Shown here: positions 42,613-48,021 of the stretch, piece by piece
How positions within the stretch are numbered: the first letter of the stretch is position 1
How the letters are laid out: each line of letters opens with the position of its first letter
Origin: a virus
IMG/VR virus record: IMGVR_UViG_3300006919_000091
Coordinates: 1-48,045 of that record
DNA: 48,045 nt
Direction: 5' to 3' (one strand)
Notes under the pieces: model-generated
Databases searched by the model: none
What the model was told of the DNA's origin: nothing
Seen by the model: the letters and a program-made list of their open reading frames with translations, nothing else
Program-made: the position numbers and the translations under genes

Positions 42613-43216
42613 TATTTAATATATTTTTTTCTTTATTAAGGTGATTATTCATGTTTCTGTAAACTGTTCTAGTTGATACACCAATAGCATCTGCTATCTT
42701 TTGTATTGTTATTTTTTCATTTTTATCACTTAGTAAAATCATAGCTTCATAAATATCTTCTTCAGTGCATTTTCTTGTTTTACCGATTAATTTGCCAACT
42801 ATACTTAATTTTTCATGTACATCTAATCCTGAAGTATCTTTAAATATTATTTTACGCTTTTTATTTTTTGGCGGAGATTCTAAATCGTACGTATATAGTT
42901 CGTCAATAATATTATCTATTAAATTCGTTGGTGCTACAAATGTAATAAAATTATTTGATATATTGGTTATAAACCGAGCAATTTTTTTCATATCTTCTTT
43001 TAATAAGTTAGGGTTTAAATACCAAAGAACTAATAAATGCCATTTTAAAGATTTGTAAGTATTTATTTTAGCCTTACTGCGAAACAGTTCATAACACTGG
43101 TATGTGCCATCCTCATAATACCAGCCCCAGTCGTATGTGCATGTAGGCATATCAGTCGTTGGATAAGCTCTGTATACAACGCGATTGTTGTTAAGCCATT
43201 TTAAATTATGTGACAT
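42599..43216 (-). CDS. HTH protein upstream of the sigma gene (regulator or replication initiator candidate)
   Basis: 205 residues. The C-terminal ~50 residues hold a helix-turn-helix: KITIQKIADAIGVSTRTVYR, followed by NMNNHLNKEKN, like resolvase or sigma region 4 HTHs. The N-terminal ~130 residues (KWLNNNRVVYRAYPTTDMPT, CTYDWGWYYEDGTYQCYELF) are aromatic-rich and unknown. The gene starts inside a two-box element (43209-43251) that recurs in the divergent region at 47897-47940, suggesting autoregulation or a shared promoter. It is coupled with the sigma gene by a 14-base overlap, so it may be an accessory or anti-sigma regulator. The function is inferred. Confidence 0.6.
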   Translation of the reverse strand: MSHNLKWLNNNRVVYRAYPTTDMPTCTYDWGWYYEDGTYQCYELFRSKAKINTYKSLKWHLLVLWYLNPNLLKEDMKKIARFITNISNNFITFVAPTNLIDNIIDELYTYDLESPPKNKKRKIIFKDTSGLDVHEKLSIVGKLIGKTRKCTEEDIYEAMILLSDKNEKITIQKIADAIGVSTRTVYRNMNNHLNKEKNILNNEKI

Positions 43217-43251
43217 TAGCGTGTTACTTATTATATTATAGGGTATTTGTC
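43209..43251 (-). promoter_or_regulatory. Two-box element, copy B (upstream of HTH gene)
   Basis: On the minus strand GACAAATACCCT (43251-43240) is followed after 19 bases by GCTAATGTCACA (43220-43209). The ATG inside the second box is the start codon of the HTH gene. The spacer includes TATAATATAATAAG, a good -10-like sequence. A near-identical pair lies at 47897-47940 on the plus strand. Confidence 0.6.
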
Positions 43252-43459
43252 ATGTATGCAATATACGCAATCTTCTTGAATATTTCTTTATAAGCGCTGC
43301 TTTTCTTTTTAAATCTTTTATTGGCATTCTATTTTTAGAGTGCCCAATTAAAACATCATCAATTATTTCATTTCTTAATTGATTTATAGATTTCCATAAA
43401 AACTCCGAATGCTCTTTCTTACGGCTTCGTCTTAGTCTTCTTATTATTTGCTTTATCAT
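43250..43459 (-). CDS. Small basic protein, 69 aa
   Basis: 69 residues, very Arg/Lys-rich: IKQIIRRLRRSRKKEHSEFL, then WKSINQLRNEIIDDVLIGHS and KKYSRRLRILHT at the end. It is helical, probably DNA- or RNA-binding. The last bases of the gene overlap the first base-pairs of the two-box element (stop TGA within ACATGACAAATACCC). The first 41 bases overlap the upstream small gene. Confidence 0.55.
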   Translation of the reverse strand: MIKQIIRRLRRSRKKEHSEFLWKSINQLRNEIIDDVLIGHSKNRMPIKDLKRKAALIKKYSRRLRILHT

Positions 43460-43538
43460 TTTTTCGATAATTTTTTGTTATTGTTGCAATATTTGCAAAG
43501 TTTGTGTATAGCAAATGTTTGTATTGTTTTCTGCTCAT
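43419..43538 (-). CDS. Small basic protein, 39 aa
   Basis: 39 codons from ATG at 43536-43538 (MSRKQYKHLLYTNFANIATI) to TAA at 43419-43421, ending with a Lys/Asn/Thr-rich tail (NNKKTKTKP). Its start overlaps the previous stop (ATGA), which supports translation; it overlaps the next gene by 41 bases. No family was recognised. Confidence 0.45.
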   Translation of the reverse strand: MSRKQYKHLLYTNFANIATITKNYRKNDKANNKKTKTKP

Positions 43539-43681
43539 AAATGTTGATTTAATAATGTTGTTATAATTTGTTTAGCTGTTCCTGCTACTGAAGTGTTTTC
43601 ACCGTATTTATCAATCCATTCTAATTTATAATATTGTGGCTTAAATTTTTCAGTGTGTGGATTGTATTTATTTCCTGCCAT
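43535..43681 (-). CDS. Small protein downstream of ligase, 48 aa
   Basis: 48 codons from ATG at 43679-43681 (MAGNKYNPHTEKFKPQYYKL), one base after the ligase stop. An upstream in-frame ATG at 43756 lies inside the ligase gene and was rejected. The body continues EWIDKYGENTSVAGTAKQII and ends in a short helix. Polar, no motif. Function unknown. Confidence 0.6.
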   Translation of the reverse strand: MAGNKYNPHTEKFKPQYYKLEWIDKYGENTSVAGTAKQIITTLLNQHL

Positions 43682-43682
43682 A

Positions 43683-44552
43683 TTATTCGTAATTACGTAA
43701 TGCTTTAGCTCGAGGAAAACGATACGCACCGGCTGGTGTACGCTCGAAGTACTCAAATGTTAATTTTTTGTTCATAAAGAAGCCGCGTGCAGCCCATATA
43801 TCTTTACGCTCTTGAATTGTAAGAGCAGGCCATGGAACTTCAACTACTCGATTGTCTGAATCAACGCCGATGAATTTACCAAGGCCACTTTCGAACTTAC
43901 CTTTGCCTTCGACGAAGCCAGTAATCGTAATCTCAGTGTCTGACCAGTCTTTGACTTTTTGTAAGTTGTTTGATCGTCGTTGGTCATATGCACCGTTTGT
44001 TCGTAAGATAGATCCTTCATAGCCGTTGTTTTTATTTATTGTGTGAAATGATTGTACTTCTTTATCGGAAAATACTACTTTAGTATCTACTTCTTGAATA
44101 GAGCGCCATTTATATAAACCTTGATAACCAGTTATTGCTAATGTACGGTCAATAAACGATAGCTTTGGTTGTTTACTATCGAAAAGGTCGTAACAGTGGA
44201 ACTGTAAAGAACTAGCCGCTTCGAACTTGTCAGCCTGCGTTGGTTTTTGTTTACGGACAAGAGAGATGATTTTATTAAAATTATCCCGATACTTATGATT
44301 GTACAATTCACCATCAAGAGTAACATTAGGATTGTCTTTAAAGAAAGGTTTAAGCTCAGTAAGAATGTGTATAGCATTGTAGAATGGTTTGTGATTGCGT
44401 GAAAATGCACCGTATTGATTAATGTAGCAACGAACGCCATCAAGCTTGGGTTGTACGAAATGTGTGTTAGGCCAGTTTATTTCACTTGCTACTGGCTTTG
44501 CAAGCATTACTGTGAACGCAGGTTTTGTATTTGTTTCATTATTTTTTCCCAT
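43683..44552 (-). CDS. ATP-dependent DNA ligase
   Basis: 289 residues. The nucleotidyltransferase motifs are present in order: motif I VQPKLDGVRC with nucleophile K36 (K-x-D-G), motif III TLDGELY, motif IIIa-like FHCYDLF, motif IV NGYEGSILR, motif V NLQKVKDW. The OB-fold follows (ITITGFVEGKGKFESGLGKF, GVDSDNRVVEVPW) and a short conserved end (TPAGAYRFPRAKALRNYE). It joins nicks during replication and recombination, using ATP like T7 ligase (359 residues), though more compact. Its start lies 46 bases inside the upstream gene's 3' end. Complete. Confidence 0.93.
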   Translation of the reverse strand: MGKNNETNTKPAFTVMLAKPVASEINWPNTHFVQPKLDGVRCYINQYGAFSRNHKPFYNAIHILTELKPFFKDNPNVTLDGELYNHKYRDNFNKIISLVRKQKPTQADKFEAASSLQFHCYDLFDSKQPKLSFIDRTLAITGYQGLYKWRSIQEVDTKVVFSDKEVQSFHTINKNNGYEGSILRTNGAYDQRRSNNLQKVKDWSDTEITITGFVEGKGKFESGLGKFIGVDSDNRVVEVPWPALTIQERKDIWAARGFFMNKKLTFEYFERTPAGAYRFPRAKALRNYE

Positions 44553-44860
44553 AATTCTTTAGATTTTTTGTATAATAAATATTCTTCTTGTTGCATGAAT
44601 TCTCTACCTGCTTTTTCTAGCTCAGCAGCACGTTGTTCAAGTTTTTCAATTTGAAGGTCTTTAACTGTAACGCTTTGGTGTGTAATGTTACCAAATTGAT
44701 CGTGAATAAATCTTTCTTCAACAACTTCACTTATTCCGTTAGCAAAACCATTTACTGAATTTTGCAATATATATTGCTCTGCTTCAATATATGCATCTCT
44801 CATTTTTAATATATTGTACTTTGATTTTATTTTATCAAATTTAATTATATTTATTTTCAT
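44507..44860 (-). CDS. Helical protein upstream of ligase, ~98-117 aa
   Basis: A frame of 117 residues starts at 44860 and overlaps the upstream gene by 20 bases. A second ATG at 44803 gives 98 residues (MRDAYIEAEQYILQNSVNGF) and follows a TATTAAAA leader, so it may be the true start. The body has VVEERFIHDQFGNITHQSVT, then a long coiled coil (LEQRAAELEKAGREFMQQEE and KSKELWEKIMKQIQNL). The 3' end overlaps the ligase by 46 bases. No family was recognised. Confidence 0.55.
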   Translation of the reverse strand: MKINIIKFDKIKSKYNILKMRDAYIEAEQYILQNSVNGFANGISEVVEERFIHDQFGNITHQSVTVKDLQIEKLEQRAAELEKAGREFMQQEEYLLYKKSKELWEKIMKQIQNLRSQ

Positions 44861-45062
44861 TATTAGTATTAATTAGGTCTTGCAATGTATTTCTAGACGT
44901 TATTTTAGGATTGTCTTCCCAATCAATTGGTACGTCTGGTGGGTAATCTCTTAAAATACTTTCAACCGCTTTATCCATTTGTAGATCGCTTACTTCAGTA
45001 TTAATAAGGTATTCATATTTTTTACCCTTGTAGGTAACAATCATTTTAGCAAATGTACTCAT
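44841..45062 (-). CDS. Small early protein, 73 aa
   Basis: 73 residues: STFAKMIVTYKGKKYEYLIN, then TEVSDLQMDKAVESILRDYP and DVPIDWEDNPKITSRNTLQD. A beta hairpin at the N-terminus followed by a helix; acidic middle. The gene starts 8 bases after the next upstream stop. Nothing identifies a function. Confidence 0.6.
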   Translation of the reverse strand: MSTFAKMIVTYKGKKYEYLINTEVSDLQMDKAVESILRDYPPDVPIDWEDNPKITSRNTLQDLINTNNENKYN

Positions 45063-45070
45063 TTATTATT

Positions 45071-45256
45071 TTAGTTGATTAAATTAAATATATATTTACG
45101 TTGAGATATTAATTCTTCTGCCCCTTCTAATAGCTCAGCTAAAGCTTGCGCTTCTCGGTCATTTAGTTGCCTGTCGTCATACTCTCCAGCAGAAATAGCG
45201 TGGATTGAATCCCATAATTCTGATACTGATTTTTCAAGTTTATATAAATTGTTCAT
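45071..45256 (-). CDS. Small acidic early protein, 61 aa
   Basis: 61 residues, helical and acidic (YKLEKSVSELWDSIHAISAG, then DRQLNDREAQALAELLEGAE). Located 7 bases downstream of the next small gene in the same strand. There is no motif; possibly a small host-takeover protein by location (inference). Confidence 0.6.
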   Translation of the reverse strand: MNNLYKLEKSVSELWDSIHAISAGEYDDRQLNDREAQALAELLEGAEELISQRKYIFNLIN

Positions 45257-45263
45257 TATATTT

Positions 45264-45473
45264 TTATTTATTTAATTGTAGTATTTGTTTCCAAATTTGT
45301 AGCTCACGACTATTAAATCTTATTTGATTGTCAATCATTTCTTGTGTATAAGATCCAGCGGCTATTTCTTTTTTTAAGGATTCTAATTCCATTTCAATAA
45401 AACTTATTTTTGAATAAGCTTTGTTGTGTATAGCAAAATACAATTCGTCGTCGGTCATTATGTTATCTTTCAT
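45264..45473 (-). CDS. Small early protein, 69 aa
   Basis: 69 residues (64 if the ATG five codons later is used): MTDDELYFAIHNKAYSKISF, then IEMELESLKKEIAAGSYTQE, helical with mixed charge. It lies directly downstream of early promoter-like box copy 1 (GGATAAT 17 bases before the start), so its 5' leader would be only about 10 bases. Function unknown. Confidence 0.6.
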   Translation of the reverse strand: MKDNIMTDDELYFAIHNKAYSKISFIEMELESLKKEIAAGSYTQEMIDNQIRFNSRELQIWKQILQLNK

Positions 45474-45485
45474 TCTTTTATTTTA

Positions 45486-45521
45486 TTATATTATCCTATT
45501 GTATTCGTATTTAGTTTGTCA
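45486..45521 (-). promoter_or_regulatory. Early promoter-like element, copy 1
   Basis: Minus strand: TGACAAACTAAATACG, nine bases, GGATAATATAA. It contains the TAA stop (45511-45513) of the upstream gene and lies 13 bases before the start of the 69-residue gene. Confidence 0.7.
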
Positions 45522-45669
45522 TATTTCTTTTAAAATAGTCGCGTACTTTTGTCATTTGTGATAACTCAAAGTTATAACCATTATATACGTAGTTTACTTT
45601 TGAATCAATTGTTTTTAATGATTTAATTCCGTTTACTCTGTCTAAGATTTTAATTTCTTTTGTTGTCAT
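45511..45669 (-). CDS. Small early protein, 52 aa
   Basis: 52 codons from ATG at 45667-45669 (MTTKEIKILDRVNGIKSLKT) through VNYVYNGYNFELSQM to TAA at 45511-45513. The start overlaps the previous stop (ATGA). The last codons ATG ACA AAC TAA are part of the downstream promoter-like element. Basic, with no known family. Confidence 0.6.
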   Translation of the reverse strand: MTTKEIKILDRVNGIKSLKTIDSKVNYVYNGYNFELSQMTKVRDYFKRNMTN

Positions 45670-45884
45670 TTTGTTACTCGTTTTATAAGGCTGAATAGCA
45701 CTTGTTGTTTTACTTTTAATTCTAGTTCATCAGTATATTCGATACTGTCATCATCAAGAGCCCAGTGTATTGTGTTATCAATGTGGTCGTCAATCTCTTC
45801 AATGATATGGCTTGCTATTGTTTCAATCATTTTATTCATATCAGGGCCGTAATTTTTTGCATTCATAATTTCTCTATCACTCAT
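45666..45884 (-). CDS. Small acidic early protein, 72 aa
   Basis: 72 residues: SDREIMNAKNYGPDMNKMIE, then ASHIIEEIDDHIDNTIHWAL, DDDSIEYTDELELKVKQQVL. The middle is strongly acidic (EEIDDHID, DDDSIEYTDE), reminiscent of DNA-mimic or inhibitor proteins, but no specific family is recognised. It starts one base after the previous stop. Confidence 0.6.
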   Translation of the reverse strand: MSDREIMNAKNYGPDMNKMIETIASHIIEEIDDHIDNTIHWALDDDSIEYTDELELKVKQQVLFSLIKRVTK

Positions 45885-45885
45885 A

Positions 45886-46218
45886 TTATTCTTGTAATTC
45901 TTTTTCTAATTCATAAAATGTTATTGTGTCAGGATGATCCATAAGATAATCATAAAGGCAAGCGTAAGCCGCTTGACCAATGTTTTCAGGTCGACCCCAC
46001 AATTCGTGCTCGTTGTAATGATATGCACTATTGTTTTCAAGTATAGCTTCGCAGTCATTATAGTAGATAACTGCATTGTCAATCCATTCGTGAAAGAAAT
46101 CATAAAAGTCGTCTTGGTCATTTATTTCGTCTTTGTGAAATGCATTCCATATATCATCAGATAATTCTTTTTCCATTTCTGTTAGCTTTGTGTTTTGTAA
46201 TGCTCTGTATAGTTCCAT
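45886..46218 (-). CDS. Acidic early protein, 110 aa (possible DNA-mimic)
   Basis: 110 residues, strongly acidic with many aromatics: MEKELSDDIWNAFHKDEIND, QDDFYDFFHEWIDNAVIYYN, HELWGRPENIGQAAYACLYDYL. The 'HEW(I/V)D.AV.YY.D...IL' helix followed by a Y/C-rich helix occurs in small phage proteins of unknown function. The charge and size would also suit an anti-restriction DNA mimic such as Ocr, though ArdA signatures are absent. First gene behind promoter-like copy 2, with a leader of about 13 bases. Confidence 0.6.
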   Translation of the reverse strand: MELYRALQNTKLTEMEKELSDDIWNAFHKDEINDQDDFYDFFHEWIDNAVIYYNDCEAILENNSAYHYNEHELWGRPENIGQAAYACLYDYLMDHPDTITFYELEKELQE

Positions 46219-46232
46219 AGTTTATTTGTTTA

Positions 46233-46268
46233 TTATATTATCCAGTTGTTATCGTATTTAGTTTGTAA
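46233..46268 (-). promoter_or_regulatory. Early promoter-like element, copy 2
   Basis: Minus strand: TTACAAACTAAATACG, nine bases, GGATAATATAA. 15 bases before the start of the 110-residue acidic gene; does not overlap the upstream stop codon (46275-46277). Confidence 0.75.
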
Positions 46269-46274
46269 CGTATT

Positions 46275-46388
46275 TTAAAAATTATTTAGTATACATTGAG
46301 CACATAAAGGCATTTCATTTACAAATTTATTAAAATAGTCGTACTCGTGTTCATTTAAGGGTTCATTGCAATAGCTACATTCTGTCAT
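46275..46388 (-). CDS. Tiny zinc-ribbon protein, 37 aa
   Basis: 37 codons from ATG at 46386-46388 (MTECSYCNEPLNEHEYDYFN) to TAA at 46275-46277. Two CxxC knuckles (ECSYCN and LCAQC) 26 residues apart form a minimal zinc ribbon. The start overlaps the upstream stop (ATGA), supporting translation. Such mini zinc proteins often bind RNA polymerase or other host proteins; the target is unknown. Confidence 0.65.
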   Translation of the reverse strand: MTECSYCNEPLNEHEYDYFNKFVNEMPLCAQCILNNF

Positions 46389-46597
46389 ATTACTACTTTT
46401 GTGTATTGGTGTTCTTTATTCCATGCTTTGCTGGTCATTGTTCCAGTGACGTGATAAGTATCATTTTCAAGGTGATATAATATTTCTTTGTATTCGGCAG
46501 TTCTTTCAGGGTCTTTGCATTGCTTTATTGCGTGGATAGTAGTAATGCCATTTCTATCTTTACCGTAGAATATCCAGGTTTGTGTTGTCTTTTTCAT
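46385..46597 (-). CDS. Small early protein, 70 aa
   Basis: 70 residues from ATG at 46595-46597 (MKKTTQTWIFYGKDRNGITT), one base after the upstream stop; an in-frame ATG at 46630 lies inside the upstream gene and was rejected. It continues IHAIKQCKDPERTAEYKEIL, YHVTGTMTSKAWNKEHQYTK. A beta-alpha-beta impression; function unknown. Confidence 0.6.
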   Translation of the reverse strand: MKKTTQTWIFYGKDRNGITTIHAIKQCKDPERTAEYKEILYHLENDTYHVTGTMTSKAWNKEHQYTKVVI

Positions 46598-46598
46598 A

Positions 46599-46913
46599 TT
46601 AGTATAGTTTATTTTCTCGTATGTATTCACCTAGCTTTAGTTGTGATTCGTGTATAGCAGATTTTTTCTTTTCAATATCTGTGACAAGCTCAATTGCTCG
46701 GTTTATATCGTCGCAGTATACTATTGTTGTTGAAGGTTCGTTGCGATTTTGATAATGAACAGTTACACCGGGCATTGTAGGATCTGGTAAGTATATTTGA
46801 TTTTTACCTTTGAAGATTGTGTAAAGGTGAGTTGATTTGAATGATCGGCTGAAGCTTGGGTATTTACCGCTTTCAACTTCTTTAATTATTGTTTTTATTG
46901 TTTTCATATTCAT
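46599..46913 (-). CDS. Small early protein, ~104 aa
   Basis: 104 residues (102 if the ATG two codons later, at 46907, is used): MKTIKTIIKEVESGKYPSFS, FKGKNQIYLPDPTMPGVTVH, then YCDDINRAIELVTDIEKKKS and a charged helix. A beta-rich N-half and helical C-half. It lies directly behind promoter-like copy 3. Function unknown. Confidence 0.6.
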   Translation of the reverse strand: MNMKTIKTIIKEVESGKYPSFSRSFKSTHLYTIFKGKNQIYLPDPTMPGVTVHYQNRNEPSTTIVYCDDINRAIELVTDIEKKKSAIHESQLKLGEYIRENKLY

Positions 46914-46922
46914 ATTATTTTA

Positions 46923-46958
46923 TATTATTATCCTACTTGTGACGTATTTACTTTGTAA
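46923..46958 (-). promoter_or_regulatory. Early promoter-like element, copy 3
   Basis: Minus strand: TTACAAAGTAAATACG, nine bases, GGATAATAATAT. Contains the TAA stop (46948-46950) of the upstream gene; 10-16 bases before the next start. Confidence 0.7.
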
Positions 46959-47184
46959 TTATATTTTGCTTAATTCTCGGTAACGTGTGAGCACTCCAAC
47001 GATTGCCTTTTGAATATACACGTCTTGTACGACTTTTTATTTTACTTGACTGTAGTTTTATAGACTCATTGAATTCTGCTTGCGTAAAGCCTTGTATTGT
47101 GCCATAACCAACTACTTTTCTATATTCTGCAGCTTTTTCTTTCTTCTTGTTAGCCGAATAAGCTAATAATTCTTTCATAGTCAT
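46948..47184 (-). CDS. Small basic early protein, 78 aa
   Basis: 78 residues (76 from the second ATG): MKELLAYSANKKKEKAAEYR, then VVGYGTIQGFTQAEFNESIK and a basic C-terminus (KIKSRTRRVYSKGNRWSAHT). Likely nucleic-acid binding by charge. It ends ACA AAG TAA inside promoter-like copy 3. It is preceded by a 134-base non-coding stretch. Confidence 0.6.
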   Translation of the reverse strand: MTMKELLAYSANKKKEKAAEYRKVVGYGTIQGFTQAEFNESIKLQSSKIKSRTRRVYSKGNRWSAHTLPRIKQNIITK

Positions 47185-47318
47185 ATTATATATTTTTTTA
47201 GTTAGTAAGTGCTGAGGACTATAGTCTAAGGGGTATTAGTTGTTTATTAGTTATTTTTAGTTAGTAGGGATAGTTCGCTAGTTCTGTACACTTTTTAAGT
47301 TATTTTAGCTAATATTTC
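47185..47318. other. Non-coding stretch with direct repeat and palindrome
   Basis: 134 bases without a supported gene. It holds a 13-base direct repeat TTTTTAGTTAGTA (47195-47207 and 47254-47266) and a perfect palindrome GACTATAGTC (47217-47226). No copy of the early promoter-like element is present. It may hold an operator or a regulatory leader for the 78-residue gene. Confidence 0.5.
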
Positions 47319-47456
47319 TTAACATTCTTCAACTTTTAGTATATTATTTAAACCAAAATGTTTTATTACTTCTTCAATTGTGTTTGCTTGTGCATACTTA
47401 ATCCAATTTTTTCCACACTTTCTAGTTTGTACTTTTGTTACTTTAAACATTTTCAT
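47319..47456 (-). CDS. Small early protein, 45 aa
   Basis: 45 codons from ATG at 47454-47456 (MKMFKVTKVQTRKCGKNWIK) through YAQANTIEEVIKHFGLNNIL to TAA at 47319-47321. Basic N-half; looks like a short beta-beta-alpha fold. It lies behind promoter-like copy 4. Function unknown. Confidence 0.6.
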   Translation of the reverse strand: MKMFKVTKVQTRKCGKNWIKYAQANTIEEVIKHFGLNNILKVEEC

Positions 47457-47477
47457 AATTTATACTTTTAATTACAC

Positions 47478-47513
47478 TTATATTATCCAGTTTGCTTCGT
47501 ATTTACTTTGTAA
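47478..47513 (-). promoter_or_regulatory. Early promoter-like element, copy 4
   Basis: Minus strand: TTACAAAGTAAATACG, nine bases, GGATAATATAA. Contains the TAA stop (47503-47505) of the upstream gene; 21 bases before the 45-residue gene. Confidence 0.75.
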
Positions 47514-47679
47514 GTTTAAGTAATTCTTTTTCACAAATCTTAATCTCTTCATTTAATTTGTTAGAAAGTAAATCTTTACCATCATTCATACTTTTAATAA
47601 ACTTCTTTTCCATTTCTCTTTTTCTTTGGTTGTAGAAAGTTATTTTGTTTTCTTTAGTAAATGTTTGTGGAAATCTCAT
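47503..47679 (-). CDS. Small early protein, 58 aa
   Basis: 58 codons from ATG at 47677-47679 (MRFPQTFTKENKITFYNQRK), continuing REMEKKFIKSMNDGKDLLSN and ending KELLKLTK. It is highly charged and helical. First gene of the leftward arm, 33 bases behind promoter-like copy 5. Its last codons ACA AAG TAA are part of copy 4. Function unknown. Confidence 0.6.
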   Translation of the reverse strand: MRFPQTFTKENKITFYNQRKREMEKKFIKSMNDGKDLLSNKLNEEIKICEKELLKLTK

Positions 47680-47712
47680 TTTTATATATTTAAATTTATA
47701 TTGTTTTTACAT

Positions 47713-47748
47713 TTATATTATCCAAACTAGTTCGTGTTTACATTGTAA
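47713..47748 (-). promoter_or_regulatory. Early promoter-like element, copy 5 (most upstream)
   Basis: Minus strand: TTACAATGTAAACACG, nine bases, GGATAATATAA. The most divergent first half, the same spacing. It would start the entire leftward arm. Confidence 0.7.
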
Positions 47749-47896
47749 TTAATTAAAATAAAAAGCTAAAAACTTTACATATTGTTGTAACTTATTGGTA
47801 CCCATGGGGTTAAAAAAATGGTTTTAGTTAAGTGGCTGGTTGTCAGATAGTTATGCGTAATACAAAATCTCTATATATCTCACAAAAATTTTATGT

Positions 47897-47940
47897 GACA
47901 AATACCCCATATATATACATAATAGCAGGCTAATGTCACA
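47897..47940 (+). promoter_or_regulatory. Two-box element, copy A
   Basis: GACAAATACCCC (47897-47908), a 20-base A/T-rich spacer, GCTAATGTCACA (47929-47940). The second box again contains ATGTCACA, but here the reading frame stops after five codons (MSHHP), so the copy carries no gene. It points rightward toward the gene at 48022. Confidence 0.6.
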
Positions 47941-48021
47941 CCACCCGTAAATAAACAAGTATACGTGCGATAAATATCATATGTACATGTATAAATAAGA
48001 TTAATCTTTAAAAACAAAATT

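Larger units (their letters stand above)
47680..48021. other. Divergent intergenic region
   Basis: 342 bases between the leftward early arm and a rightward gene. It contains promoter-like copy 5, the two-box element copy A (47897-47940), an inverted pair TGTGACA/TGTCACA (47894-47900, 47934-47940), AT-rich tracts (ATATATATAC) and small palindromes such as ATGTACAT. This is the only long non-coding region in the window and a candidate control region or replication origin. Confidence 0.6.

Noticed and set aside
43682-43756. Longer start for the 48-residue gene after the ligase
   Set aside because: The extension lies wholly inside the ligase coding region.
45886-46218. ArdA antirestriction protein
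   Set aside because: Acidic and of suitable size, but ArdA signature strands are absent; left as unknown.
47853-47933. 26-codon plus-strand frame (MRNTKSLY...)
   Set aside because: Too short, spans the regulatory element and has no family or leader support.
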